Shown piece after piece: positions 43,626 through 52,471 of a stretch of DNA of 64,000 bases (position 1 is its first letter; each line of letters starts with the position of its first letter). Made by a program: the position numbers and the translations under genes. The notes beneath the pieces were generated by a model. It was not told where the DNA came from, did no database searches, and saw only the letters and a program-made list of their open reading frames with translations. The stretch is from [Mycobacterium] manitobense (lineage in GTDB: Bacteria; Actinomycetota; Actinomycetes; Mycobacteriales; Mycobacteriaceae), in NCBI RefSeq assembly GCF_025821665.1, contig NZ_JACKSJ010000043.1:1-64000 (forward strand), read 5' to 3'.

Positions 43626-44516
43626 GTGAGTGAACCATTCCACCCCGACCTGCGTGCGCGTGCGCGTGTGCTGCCGCGGGGTGCCTTCAACCGATACACG
43701 TTGCCGATTATTCGACCGCTCAGTCGACTGCAGGCGCGGCTGGCTCCACGGGGTGCCGCTGCGGCGGTCCTGTCGAGCGGAGCGACCATTCGGCTGCACC
43801 GTCCCTCCCATGGCGGGGACGGGAGTGGTGCGCTGTTGTGGGTTCACGGTGGTGGTTACGTCATCGGGTCGGCGGCCCAGGATGACCGGCTGTGTCAACG
43901 TTTTGCCGACCGGCTCGGAGTGCCCGTCGCCGCGGTGGACTACCGCTTGGCGCCAAAACACCCGCATCCCGCGGCGCTGAAGGACTGCTACGACGCGTTG
44001 GTGTGGTTGAGTCAGCTTCCCGGCGTCGACCCCACGCGGATCGCGATCGGCGGGGCGAGCGCCGGCGGAGGCCTGGCCGCGGCGCTGGCACTGTGGGCAC
44101 GCGACCGCGGTGAGCGCGCGCCACTCTTCCAGCTGCTGGTGTACCCCATGCTCGACGACCGCTCCAGCGATCGGCCCGGTATCGACTCTCGGCACCATCG
44201 GATGTGGAATGCCAAGACCAACCGGTTGGGATGGGCCGCCTACTTGCGCGACGCCGACGTGAAGGCCGCGGTGCCCGCGCGCCATGACGATCTGTCTGGT
44301 CTACCGCCGGCCTGGATCGGAGTCGGTACCCTCGACCCACTCCACGATGAAAACGTCGAGTACGGCCGTCGTCTCGAAGAGGCCGGCGTTGCCTGTACCA
44401 CCTATGTCGTCACCGGCGCGTTTCACGGGTTCGACATCGTGGCCCGCACCGCCGAGGTGTCGCGTACCTTCTTCGACCGGCAGTGCGAGGCGCTGCTCGC
44501 GGCGTTCGCTTCCTGA
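43626..44516 (+). CDS. Alpha/beta-hydrolase esterase (HSL/Lip family)
   Basis: A 296-residue hydrolase: VHGGGYVIGS (oxyanion hole HGGG), GGASAGGGLA (nucleophile Ser), and DPLHDENVEYGRRLE with the catalytic Asp, then GAFHGFD with the His. It is of the hormone-sensitive-lipase-like Lip family abundant in mycobacteria. Start GTG at 43626, 5 bases after the SDR stop, so it is translated from the same message. Confidence 0.92.
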   Translation: MSEPFHPDLRARARVLPRGAFNRYTLPIIRPLSRLQARLAPRGAAAAVLSSGATIRLHRPSHGGDGSGALLWVHGGGYVIGSAAQDDRLCQRFADRLGVPVAAVDYRLAPKHPHPAALKDCYDALVWLSQLPGVDPTRIAIGGASAGGGLAAALALWARDRGERAPLFQLLVYPMLDDRSSDRPGIDSRHHRMWNAKTNRLGWAAYLRDADVKAAVPARHDDLSGLPPAWIGVGTLDPLHDENVEYGRRLEEAGVACTTYVVTGAFHGFDIVARTAEVSRTFFDRQCEALLAAFAS

Positions 44517-44531
44517 GGGCGCCGCACGTAG

Positions 44532-44627
44532 TCAGTGCTTGGTGGCGATTGCGACCATCTCGGCGCGCTCGGTGAACTTGACGCGTGGCCGGCGCAGGAG
44601 CGGCCACGTGAATTGCGGTCTGCACGT
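44532..44627 (-). pseudogene. Possible C-terminal gene fragment
   Basis: On the minus strand the frame ends with FTWPLLRRPRV followed by KFTERAEMVAIATKH and a TGA at 44532-44534. It reads as the end of a real protein, with codon-third-position G+C bias, but the frame closes by 44697 and nothing earlier is recognised. It may be the tail of a methyltransferase-like gene cut off at the island's right edge. Confidence 0.3.
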
Positions 44628-44758
44628 GATGCGCTGCCGGGAGCACTGCCCACTTTCTGCCCACAGTTGACCATGATCGGCTGTAATCACACGTGATCAG
44701 CCATAGCCTATTCCCGCACTTCAGGGAAGAAAAGCGACGCCACCACGGATTGAGGATA

Positions 44759-44790
44759 GGGTTCAAATCCCTCCGTCACCGCCATAGCCC
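44759..44790 (+). repeat. attR-type repeat, second copy of tRNA-Ser 3' end
   Basis: 31 of 32 bases equal 31333-31364; the single difference changes CCGCCACC to CCGTCACC in the acceptor stem. It begins the GGGTTCAAATCC T-arm but no tRNA precedes it. This marks the right boundary. Confidence 0.85.
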
Positions 44791-44817
44791 CGAACCTGTT
44801 GATTCAGGTGAGGGGCT
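44786..44817. terminator. Hairpin after the right att repeat
   Basis: AGCCCC pairs with GGGGCT outside, ACCTG with CAGGT inside, loop TTGATT, overlapping the last bases of the repeat. It was probably the original terminator of the tRNA before the insertion. Confidence 0.5.
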
Positions 44818-44990
44818 GTCCGACGTCACCCGTAGACCGATGGGCTTCTCAAAGCTGCAGCGAGGCGAAGTCACCTGCACCAATCGCATCATCCGCGATC
44901 GGCGGTGTTTCCTCGCATCGCCGATCGACTGACGTTGCATCGATCCGGTCGAGCAGCGCCCGTGCATCGCTTCAAGGACAGATGCTCCGG

Positions 44991-47900
44991 CTAGACCGGG
45001 GGTATACCGATCTGGGTACGCCCCAGGTTGGCACCCTCGTGGTAGAGCATCGGGGTCTCACTTGATCCGTTTTGCTGGACGGCCTCGTCTTTGCTCATCA
45101 CGTCGAGGGTGACCACAACGCCGTCCACCAGGACGGGGGCTACCGTCTTGACAGCTCGCGCACCTCGTGTGGCCGGCTTGCCGGCAACACCCACCGGGTT
45201 CAGGTTCTCCAAGCCCCAGAGCGTTAGAGCCGCACCTTCGCCGAGGGACGAAGCGGCTCTACGCCGCGCCTCCTTGCGGTTGAACTCCTCTCGCATGTTA
45301 TCTTCATCGATTTGCAGTGCGGTGTCGGCAGATTCGGGGATCTCGTTGTTGAAGATGTAACCGCCGACCACGCCCGGAATGCGGGTGTGAAACTGATCCT
45401 CCGGGAAAGTGCCAGGCATGAAGGCCATCGCTTCGTAAGTCACGGTGAAGCGGTCCGTTTGGTTGTAGTCCTGCTTCACCGTGATGTCCTCACCCACCCT
45501 CATCTTCCTCCAACCGAGGACAATGCGGTCTCCCGATTGAGATCCGGGCGGGTTCAAAAGCGCCAACACATAGACGTCCGGAGAAACCGGCATTCCCGTT
45601 TCCGGGTCCGTCTGGAGTGGAGGCGCCTTCACGAGCTTGCGGTTCTGTATCTGATAGTCCCAACCGCGATCACCGGATCCGCAGTCGTAGTTGACACAGG
45701 GATCTCCGATGACATCCCGTCCATTCTTCAAGAATGCTGCGAGCGTCGTGACATCGAATGTGCCTACTTGGTGCCAGTCGGACGGATCAATGTAACCCGG
45801 TAGAGCGATGAGGTCGTGGGTGCTCACCGGAGGAAAGACGACTTCCTGCGTCGGATAGTTCGCCGGAAGTATGGGCGCCGAGACCGGAATGTAGGACACA
45901 CCGCCCTGGCTGTCAGCCGCCTTGACGAAGAAATCGACGTAGCCGGCAGTCTTCTGCGCTTGGACATATGTCCGCGCTGCTGCCGAAGGGGTGAATGTGT
46001 AGGTGCCATCTGGATTGACCACGACAGTTCCGAGTGGTCCGGTCGTCGAACCGGAGTACTGCATGGTGCTCGTCGGGTCGGAGTCCGGCGGAGCCTGTGT
46101 CACGCTACCGGTCACAACGCCCGTGGCGGCGACTGGCCGCTGTTGCGTCACCGACGAGCGCAACGGAGGGACCGACACCTCATCCGACAGACTCACCTGT
46201 GTGGTGGGGTTTCCGCCCTGCGCCGACTCTGTCACAGAGGTCAGGATGACTTTGCCGCTATCGCTAATCGACACAGCCGGTGACTGGGCTTGGGAGCCGA
46301 GCGCTGCGACTGCGGCAGTACCGGCAACCGTCTTGACCACCGTCACACTGGCAGCGGTGATCGCCCATACCGTGGTGGTTGCCGTGGCTCCGAAGCCCTT
46401 CTGTACGGTCACGTAAGCCGTTCCGTTGTTTCCGAATGCGATCGGTCCTACGACAGTGCCCCCGTAGTCGACGACAGTGCCGGTGATGTTGCCGTAGCGG
46501 TCGATCCGCGTCACCAGGGCTTCTGAATTGTTGGACACGAGGTAAGCGGTGCCGTCCGGTCCCACCTGAAGGTGACCGGTGCTGGCGTTGATCGGATCGC
46601 TGGAGCCTGATGTGAAGAATCCGTCGGTGGATGCGTGAACGACGTAACCATTCGCCGTCTGCACTAGGGCGTACGCCGTGCCGTCGTCGGCGAAAACGAG
46701 TTTCTCTTCGCCCGAAAACGACGGTTCGACGTCTACGTAGAACGGCAGCGCTCGCTGGAGTCCCGACGGCGCGACGACAACGAGCGCATCCTGGCCGTTC
46801 ACCCGCAGATTCAGGTAGATGTTGTTGTCGGTTCCAATGACGTGCGGTACGGAGAAGTCGAATTCGCCGATTTCCACCGTCTTCATCGAGGCGTTCGGTC
46901 CCACGATGAGCAACCGATTCACGTCAGCATCGCTGTCCGGATTGAGCACGTAGAGTGTGCCGTCGGCGGCGGCTCCCAATGCCGTTGGCCCGAAGAAGGA
47001 TGTGAACGATGGGGTGCCGACGACTCCATTCGTGATCACGTAAACACGGTGTTCTTGGGTGCCGAATCTCTCGGTCAGCACATAGGCGGTGCCGTTGGGA
47101 GCGACGATGACGTCCTGCGTCGGCGTGAAACCGTCGATACGTCTGGTGGTGAAGCCGCCGGACGACCCGAAGACGAGCACTTCGGTCGCTTCGCCGGAGG
47201 GCGTCTGCACCACCGTCGCCAAGTACGCCGTGCCATTCGGTCCGGCCGTGACGTTGCCCGTGGCGCCCCCGACGTGACTGCTCGGAATAGTGAGTGTTCG
47301 TGCGTTTCCGTCAGCGTCGATCGCCACTATTCTGGCCGAGGGATTCTGCGCTGTCCCGCTGACCTGCAGCGCCGCGGCACTACCGTCCGGCCCGAAACTC
47401 GGGTCCATGTCGATCACGTATGCCGTTGCAGGACCGGCCGTCAGAGAGAGCAATCGGGCCCGTCCGCGATTCTGAGCCGCGTCGAAGTAGGGCACCAAGA
47501 GGTAGTCCCGTCCGTTCTCACCGACTACCGCGAACCCGACCTCTGCTGTCACCGTTGTCGCTGTGACATTCCCGGACGCGCTGATGATCCGAACCGTCGC
47601 GGTCTTGGCCGCCTCGTCGTAGGTGATTAGGGTGATACCGCCGTCGGTCCGGGTGATCGGCGGTGCGGGCGTCCCAGTGAACGCCGCCGTGGTGGCGATG
47701 ACCGCGCCGGACGGCTGGTACACCCGCACGACCGTCGAGACGGTGCCGTTGGCCGAAACGGTGACCACCGGCTGGAAGATCCGGCCGGTCGACCCGACGA
47801 TCGCGTTCCCCAATGGAGATCCGTTGATCGGCGCCGGATTCACTGAGGTCACCGCAGGTGCCACGGACACCTGGACAGTTACCGTCGTCGTCCCGCCGTG

Positions 47901-50900
47901 GCCGTCGGTGATCGTCACGGCGAAGGTGTCCGTCTTGGCGGCGGCTGGCGCGTTCGGGGCAGCGGCCGCTTCGCGCGCCGCGTCCGTCGGCTTGTACGTG
48001 TAGACGCCGGTCGTGGCGTTGAACGTCACGGTGCCACCCTTGGCTGAGGTGCCTGGCGCGCTCATCGTGAGCGCGTCCCCGTCGGTGTCGCCCGACGTCA
48101 CCGTTCCTGTCACCACGGCCGATGCGTTGGGGTCTGAGGCGGTGAATGACCCTGTGGGAGCGGTGTTCTTGGGATCAATGTCCACGGTGACCGCGAACTG
48201 GTGAGTGCCGCCGCGCCCATCACTGACCGAGATGCTCACCGTGTCCTGAGTGACTGTGGTCGTCGCGCCGTCCGCCGAAGCCGCATGGCGGGCCGCAGGC
48301 GTCGGCGTGTAGGTCAACGTGCCGTTCGACGTCACGTTGTAGGTGCCCTTGTCAGTGGTCCCGCTACCGCTGTAGGTGAGCGGGTCACCGTTGGGATCGC
48401 TCGCGGACACCTTGCCGGTGACCACGCCAGTGGTCGAATTCGGTTGTCCTGTAGGGGTGTACGATCCGCCGGTCGGTGCGGCATTGATGTTGGTGGGAGC
48501 GATGCTCACCTTCACGGTGACCGGCGTGACGCCTCCGTGGCCGTCGTCGATGGTGACGGTGAAGGTATCGGTCTTGGACGCCGCTGGTGCTCCGTTCGCC
48601 CCGGCGGCTTGCCGTGCTTCTGGAGTGGGCGTGTACGTGAAGCTGCCATTGCCGTTGTGAACGACAGTGCCCTTGGCGGTGGTGGTTGGTGCAGCGAAGG
48701 TGAGGGTGTCTTTGTCCCTGTCGGTACCGGTGACCGTCACGATGACGTCGCCGTTCGCGTTCGGCGCCTTGGCGGTGGCCCTGCCGGTGGGCTTCGCGTT
48801 CGCGCCGAGGATGTCGACCTCGACTGTGACACTGCCCCATCCGCCGACGCCGTCCTGGACGGTGACTGTGAAGGTGTCCTTGGTGAGCGCCGAACCCGCA
48901 GGAGCGCCAGCCGCGGCGTGACGGGCGGCGGCGGTGGGGGTGTAGGTGTAGACGCCGGCCGCCGTCACCTTGACCGTGCCCTTGGCCGTCGTGGCGGGGA
49001 CGCTGTAGGTGACTTTGTCGCCGTCGAGGTCGGAGCCGGTGATTTTTCCGGTCACTGCGCCGGATGACGTACTGGGTGGATTCGGGACCTCGGCTACTCC
49101 GGTGGGAGCACGGTTCCCAGCCGCGACGATCTGTGCGGTCATGGTCACCGTGGAGGTGCCGCCATGGCCATCGCTGACCGTGATGGTGAACGTCTCGGTC
49201 TTGGCGGCGGTGCCCCCGGTGCGCACGGCAGCCCGCGCCTGGGGGGTGGGGGTGTAGGTGAACGTGCCATCGGCGTTGACGACCAGGGTGCCCTTGGTCG
49301 TGGCGGACGTGCTGTACGTCAATACGTCGCCGTCACCGTCGGTGGGCGTGATCGAACCCGTGACCACTCCGGAGCTGTTGTCGGGCCGTTCAATCGAACC
49401 GGATGCCGTGGGTGCGGTGTTCTTTGCCGCGATGGCCACCGAAACCGCCACTGCCTGTGTCGAGCCGTGCCCGTCGTCGACGGTGATGGTGAACGAATCG
49501 GTCTTCGCGCCGGTGGGCGTGGCCGCCGCATGGCGGGCATCCGGCGTCGGTGTGTACACGAACTTGCCCTTGGCATCGACAGCGACTGTGCCCCACTGGG
49601 GATCACTGGTCTTGGTGTAGGTCACCGCGTCTCTGTCGGCATCGGTCGCGGTCACGCTTCCGCTCACCACGCCGGTGGCGGCCACGGGCTTGCCGACGGT
49701 CTGTTTGATCGTCGGGACCTTGTTCGCCGGCTCGATGTTCACCGTCACCGTCTGGGTGACCACGCCGCGGCGGCCGTCGGTCACCGTGACCGTGAAGGAG
49801 TCGAATGCCAGATCGCCCGCGTCGTCTGCGGCGGCCACGTGACGCGCTGCCGGTGTCGGGGTGTAGGTATAGGTTCCGTTCGGGTTGACCACCAACTTGC
49901 CCCGTGCCGGACCGCTCACCACGGTGTACTTCAGCGTGTCATCGTCGGGATCGGTCACGCCGAAGTCGCCGGTTACCGCTCCGGTCGCGGGCGTGACGAC
50001 GCCCGGCGTGGGTGTACCGACCTCCGGCTGGGTATTCACTGGCACCAGCGAAACAGCCTGTAGAACACCGTCACTGGTGAAGTACAGTTGCTGGCCGTCG
50101 GGTGAGAACTTCGCCTCGGGGAAGTTGATCTCGGTGGTGGCGTTGGTGGGCACCGACCCCATCTGCGTGTAGCCGGCCGCGATGTTGTAGATGTCGATCG
50201 CGTTGGTCTGGAAGTTGAGGACCATCAGCATGGTGCCGCTGGGATGCACCACGATCTCGTCGATCGACTCGGGGCTTGTGGTGAAGGAGGTGACAACGGC
50301 ATTGGTCGCGGCATTGACCACCGAGATGGTTCCGGTGTTGTAATCGCCGATGTAGACCAGCTTGTTGTCCCGGCTGACAGCGACCGCCTCCGGTCGGTCG
50401 CCCACGCCGACGATCTGCTTCGCAGTGGATCCCGTCGCCGAGAAGACGAATACGCCTGTCTGGTAGTCGCCCTCGCTCTCTACTTCGGCGATCACGTAGA
50501 TGTTCTTGCCATCCGGACTGACTGTGATGCCGTAGGGCACCAGACCGACGTTCTTCACCGCTCCGGCGATCTTGTTGGTCGCTGTCGAGATCTTGGTGAT
50601 CTCGCTGGACACCACGAGACCGTCGTCGTCGTAGACAGTGGTTGTCACGTACAGCGTCTTGCCGTCGGGACTGATTGCCATCAGTTGCGGGGAGCGCTGG
50701 CCCAATTGGATCTGCGCGGTCACCTGCCGCGTCGCGGTGTCGATGACCGAGACGGTTCTGGTCGTGGCGCTGGTGACGTAGAGCTTCTTGCCGTCCGGCG
50801 TGAGGGCGATACCCATCGGCTCGTCGTCGACGTCGATGTCGGCGAGCCACTGACCAGTGACGGTGTCGATCACCGTCACTGTGCCCGCGTCGGTATTGCT

Positions 50901-52139
50901 GACGTAGGCGCGGTCGTTGGTGACTGCAAGTCCGTAGGCGCCGTCACCGGTGGCAACGTCGCCGATGTCGGTGATCGACACCGGATCGACGGGGACACTG
51001 AGCGTCTTTGCGATCTTGGTGGTCCCGTAGGTGACGGTCACCACGACCGCGACGGTGTCGTCAGGTATGGCCGAGAACCCGGCCAGCACCCGTTGCGCAG
51101 CGGTGGGGGTGTAGGTGAATGCACCGGTGGTCTTGTTGATCGTGAAGGTGCCCGATCCCGGTGGCGTCGTCACCGCATAGCTCGGCTTCCGGTTCTGGCC
51201 AGTCGGGTCGGCCGCCACCACCGTTCCGGACACCGCACCGGTCAGCGGGTCGATGATCACCGTGCCGAGATTCGGGTCCACAGCGGTGGTGACCAGACTG
51301 TTGGTCACCTCCGTGGTTGTGGCGAACGTCGAGATGTTGTTCGTGTCCTGGCCCACCTCGCGCCGCGCCGCGGCCAGTAGAACCCATTCAGCCGGCGAAT
51401 CCATCGGCGCCTCGGGAGCGTTCTCGCCGAACGGGTTCAACAACCCCGACACCAAGCTGGCCACCGCCCCAGTTGGGGGCTCACCAGCCGGCTGCTCGGC
51501 CGGCGGGTTCGCCAGCACTCCGTCATCGAATGCGTGCGTGATCACGGGCGTACCCGCGGCTGCCGGCGGTTGTTCGCTCACCAGTGTGCGCTCGCGGCTC
51601 GGAGCGACCGTGACCTCAGCCGTGGAAGCCGCCGCCTGCTCGGGCTTCCCCGCCGGGGTTGCGACGGCCGATGAAGCGATCTCGGCTGGCTTGTCTTTGC
51701 GGCGATTGGTCGGCCCTTGCGCCCTCTGATCGCCGACGCTGACTGCCGGATCGCCACCCGTTGCGTCTTCGTTCGGTATCTGGGCTACTTCTTCCTTCCC
51801 TTGGTCTTCGTCTTCTAGCTGTGCGTCTCCGCCCTCGGCACCGACCGGGGCACCTTCGCCGGGCTCGTCTGGTTCGCGCGATTCGGACTGGCCGTCGTCC
51901 TCGTCTGCGTCCTCGTTGTTGTCGTCGTCCGTTTCCGCGTTGTCGCCCGTTGCTGTTGATGCCTTACCCGTAGATCCGGTTGAGTCATTGCCGGTAGCGG
52001 AACTGTCGGTCTTGTTGTCCGCGGACTGGGTATCGCGATCATCGGCCGAAGCCACGCCCGCCGAAGCTGCCACCGCTGTTCCGACACCCAAGGCCACGGC
52101 CAGGGCACCCACACGACCGATATAACGCGAGTAGCCCAT
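44991..52139 (-). CDS. Giant secreted repeat protein, cadherin/VCBS-like repeats and beta-propeller-like regions
   Basis: About 2380 residues. It has a signal peptide (MGYSRYIGRVGALAVALG, cleaved at about ASA-DD), then an acidic Ser/Asp/Glu-rich stretch to about 150. PAEWVLLAAARRE lies near 251. A YVTN-type seven-bladed-like propeller (YVSNTDAGTVTVID and similar) spans about 390-705. Seven repeats of about 95-100 residues follow, each with VVTG, a D-x-D-G-D/DGD calcium-like core, YTYTPTPAARHA, and VTVDDGHGG. A second propeller-like part spans about 1420-2060, one more repeat near 2070-2150, and a unique C-terminal 230 residues. It probably lies outside the cell. Start 52139 is preferred to ATG 52145 because GGGGGG is at proper distance. 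Confidence 0.9.
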   Translation of the reverse strand: MGYSRYIGRVGALAVALGVGTAVAASAGVASADDRDTQSADNKTDSSATGNDSTGSTGKASTATGDNAETDDDNNEDADEDDGQSESREPDEPGEGAPVGAEGGDAQLEDEDQGKEEVAQIPNEDATGGDPAVSVGDQRAQGPTNRRKDKPAEIASSAVATPAGKPEQAAASTAEVTVAPSRERTLVSEQPPAAAGTPVITHAFDDGVLANPPAEQPAGEPPTGAVASLVSGLLNPFGENAPEAPMDSPAEWVLLAAARREVGQDTNNISTFATTTEVTNSLVTTAVDPNLGTVIIDPLTGAVSGTVVAADPTGQNRKPSYAVTTPPGSGTFTINKTTGAFTYTPTAAQRVLAGFSAIPDDTVAVVVTVTYGTTKIAKTLSVPVDPVSITDIGDVATGDGAYGLAVTNDRAYVSNTDAGTVTVIDTVTGQWLADIDVDDEPMGIALTPDGKKLYVTSATTRTVSVIDTATRQVTAQIQLGQRSPQLMAISPDGKTLYVTTTVYDDDGLVVSSEITKISTATNKIAGAVKNVGLVPYGITVSPDGKNIYVIAEVESEGDYQTGVFVFSATGSTAKQIVGVGDRPEAVAVSRDNKLVYIGDYNTGTISVVNAATNAVVTSFTTSPESIDEIVVHPSGTMLMVLNFQTNAIDIYNIAAGYTQMGSVPTNATTEINFPEAKFSPDGQQLYFTSDGVLQAVSLVPVNTQPEVGTPTPGVVTPATGAVTGDFGVTDPDDDTLKYTVVSGPARGKLVVNPNGTYTYTPTPAARHVAAADDAGDLAFDSFTVTVTDGRRGVVTQTVTVNIEPANKVPTIKQTVGKPVAATGVVSGSVTATDADRDAVTYTKTSDPQWGTVAVDAKGKFVYTPTPDARHAAATPTGAKTDSFTITVDDGHGSTQAVAVSVAIAAKNTAPTASGSIERPDNSSGVVTGSITPTDGDGDVLTYSTSATTKGTLVVNADGTFTYTPTPQARAAVRTGGTAAKTETFTITVSDGHGGTSTVTMTAQIVAAGNRAPTGVAEVPNPPSTSSGAVTGKITGSDLDGDKVTYSVPATTAKGTVKVTAAGVYTYTPTAAARHAAAGAPAGSALTKDTFTVTVQDGVGGWGSVTVEVDILGANAKPTGRATAKAPNANGDVIVTVTGTDRDKDTLTFAAPTTTAKGTVVHNGNGSFTYTPTPEARQAAGANGAPAASKTDTFTVTIDDGHGGVTPVTVKVSIAPTNINAAPTGGSYTPTGQPNSTTGVVTGKVSASDPNGDPLTYSGSGTTDKGTYNVTSNGTLTYTPTPAARHAASADGATTTVTQDTVSISVSDGRGGTHQFAVTVDIDPKNTAPTGSFTASDPNASAVVTGTVTSGDTDGDALTMSAPGTSAKGGTVTFNATTGVYTYKPTDAAREAAAAPNAPAAAKTDTFAVTITDGHGGTTTVTVQVSVAPAVTSVNPAPINGSPLGNAIVGSTGRIFQPVVTVSANGTVSTVVRVYQPSGAVIATTAAFTGTPAPPITRTDGGITLITYDEAAKTATVRIISASGNVTATTVTAEVGFAVVGENGRDYLLVPYFDAAQNRGRARLLSLTAGPATAYVIDMDPSFGPDGSAAALQVSGTAQNPSARIVAIDADGNARTLTIPSSHVGGATGNVTAGPNGTAYLATVVQTPSGEATEVLVFGSSGGFTTRRIDGFTPTQDVIVAPNGTAYVLTERFGTQEHRVYVITNGVVGTPSFTSFFGPTALGAAADGTLYVLNPDSDADVNRLLIVGPNASMKTVEIGEFDFSVPHVIGTDNNIYLNLRVNGQDALVVVAPSGLQRALPFYVDVEPSFSGEEKLVFADDGTAYALVQTANGYVVHASTDGFFTSGSSDPINASTGHLQVGPDGTAYLVSNNSEALVTRIDRYGNITGTVVDYGGTVVGPIAFGNNGTAYVTVQKGFGATATTTVWAITAASVTVVKTVAGTAAVAALGSQAQSPAVSISDSGKVILTSVTESAQGGNPTTQVSLSDEVSVPPLRSSVTQQRPVAATGVVTGSVTQAPPDSDPTSTMQYSGSTTGPLGTVVVNPDGTYTFTPSAAARTYVQAQKTAGYVDFFVKAADSQGGVSYIPVSAPILPANYPTQEVVFPPVSTHDLIALPGYIDPSDWHQVGTFDVTTLAAFLKNGRDVIGDPCVNYDCGSGDRGWDYQIQNRKLVKAPPLQTDPETGMPVSPDVYVLALLNPPGSQSGDRIVLGWRKMRVGEDITVKQDYNQTDRFTVTYEAMAFMPGTFPEDQFHTRIPGVVGGYIFNNEIPESADTALQIDEDNMREEFNRKEARRRAASSLGEGAALTLWGLENLNPVGVAGKPATRGARAVKTVAPVLVDGVVVTLDVMSKDEAVQQNGSSETPMLYHEGANLGRTQIGIPPV

Positions 52140-52145
52140 GGCCAT

Positions 52146-52471
52146 CCCCCCGAATTTCTGCTGATAGTTGGTCTGACGCTACGGCCGGAAGACCTGCTTC
52201 GGTATGAGTAAGTCGTTTGCTGAAAGAGGTGGCTTTACTTTTCAACATTCGATTCTTTCGACTGAAAAGAGTTTCATTCCACTTGGCCTGTGTTTCGGCA
52301 GGTTCGAGAATTCTCGATGACTCAATAGCCATTTCGGCCCCAGGCTGGTCGGTCTGCAACTTGTCCACGACAGGCACCGTTTGCTCGGAGCCTCGCGTCA
52401 AAGTTGCCGATTTTCGCCTGGCTCTCGATCAGGAGCTGAGTTTGATGGCTGGGTGACCGAGAGATGCCCGC
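52146..52471. promoter_or_regulatory. Low-G+C promoter region of the giant gene with a 14-bp palindrome
   Basis: 326 bp between the MmpL 3' end and the giant gene's start. TCGAGAATTCTCGA at 52304-52317 is a perfect 14-bp palindrome. Several A+T-rich runs occur between it and the gene (52212-52280). The palindrome could be an operator for the giant gene. No recognised regulator site. Confidence 0.5.

Larger units (their letters stand above)
31333..44790. mobile_element. Genomic island in tRNA-Ser(CGA) carrying an mce operon and P450-SDR-esterase set
   Basis: The element is bounded by the direct repeats at 31333-31364 and 44759-44790 (31 of 32 bases identical). The left copy is the T-arm and acceptor end of the intact tRNA. 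A decayed tyrosine integrase lies 90 bases inside the left boundary, where phage-like integrases normally sit. Cargo: an exported protein, mceA-F, TetR, P450, SDR and esterase. The sequence is visibly lower in G+C than the core genes on either side, most clearly in the P450-TetR gap. No excisionase or intact integrase remains, so it is fixed. Confidence 0.82.
44517..44990. other. Right island junction, no intact gene
   Basis: 474 bp after the esterase. It holds the possible gene fragment at 44532-44627, the right att repeat at 44759-44790 with its hairpin, and about 170 bp without recognisable features up to the giant gene's stop. Confidence 0.6.

Noticed and set aside
44410..44766. Minus-strand frame overlapping the esterase end and att repeat
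   Set aside because: Random-looking composition and it crosses the esterase's C-terminal coding region.
47200..49900. Regularly repeated DNA that might suggest a tandem-repeat or CRISPR array
   Set aside because: The period of about 300 bp equals the protein repeats of the giant gene; spacers and short constant repeats are absent.
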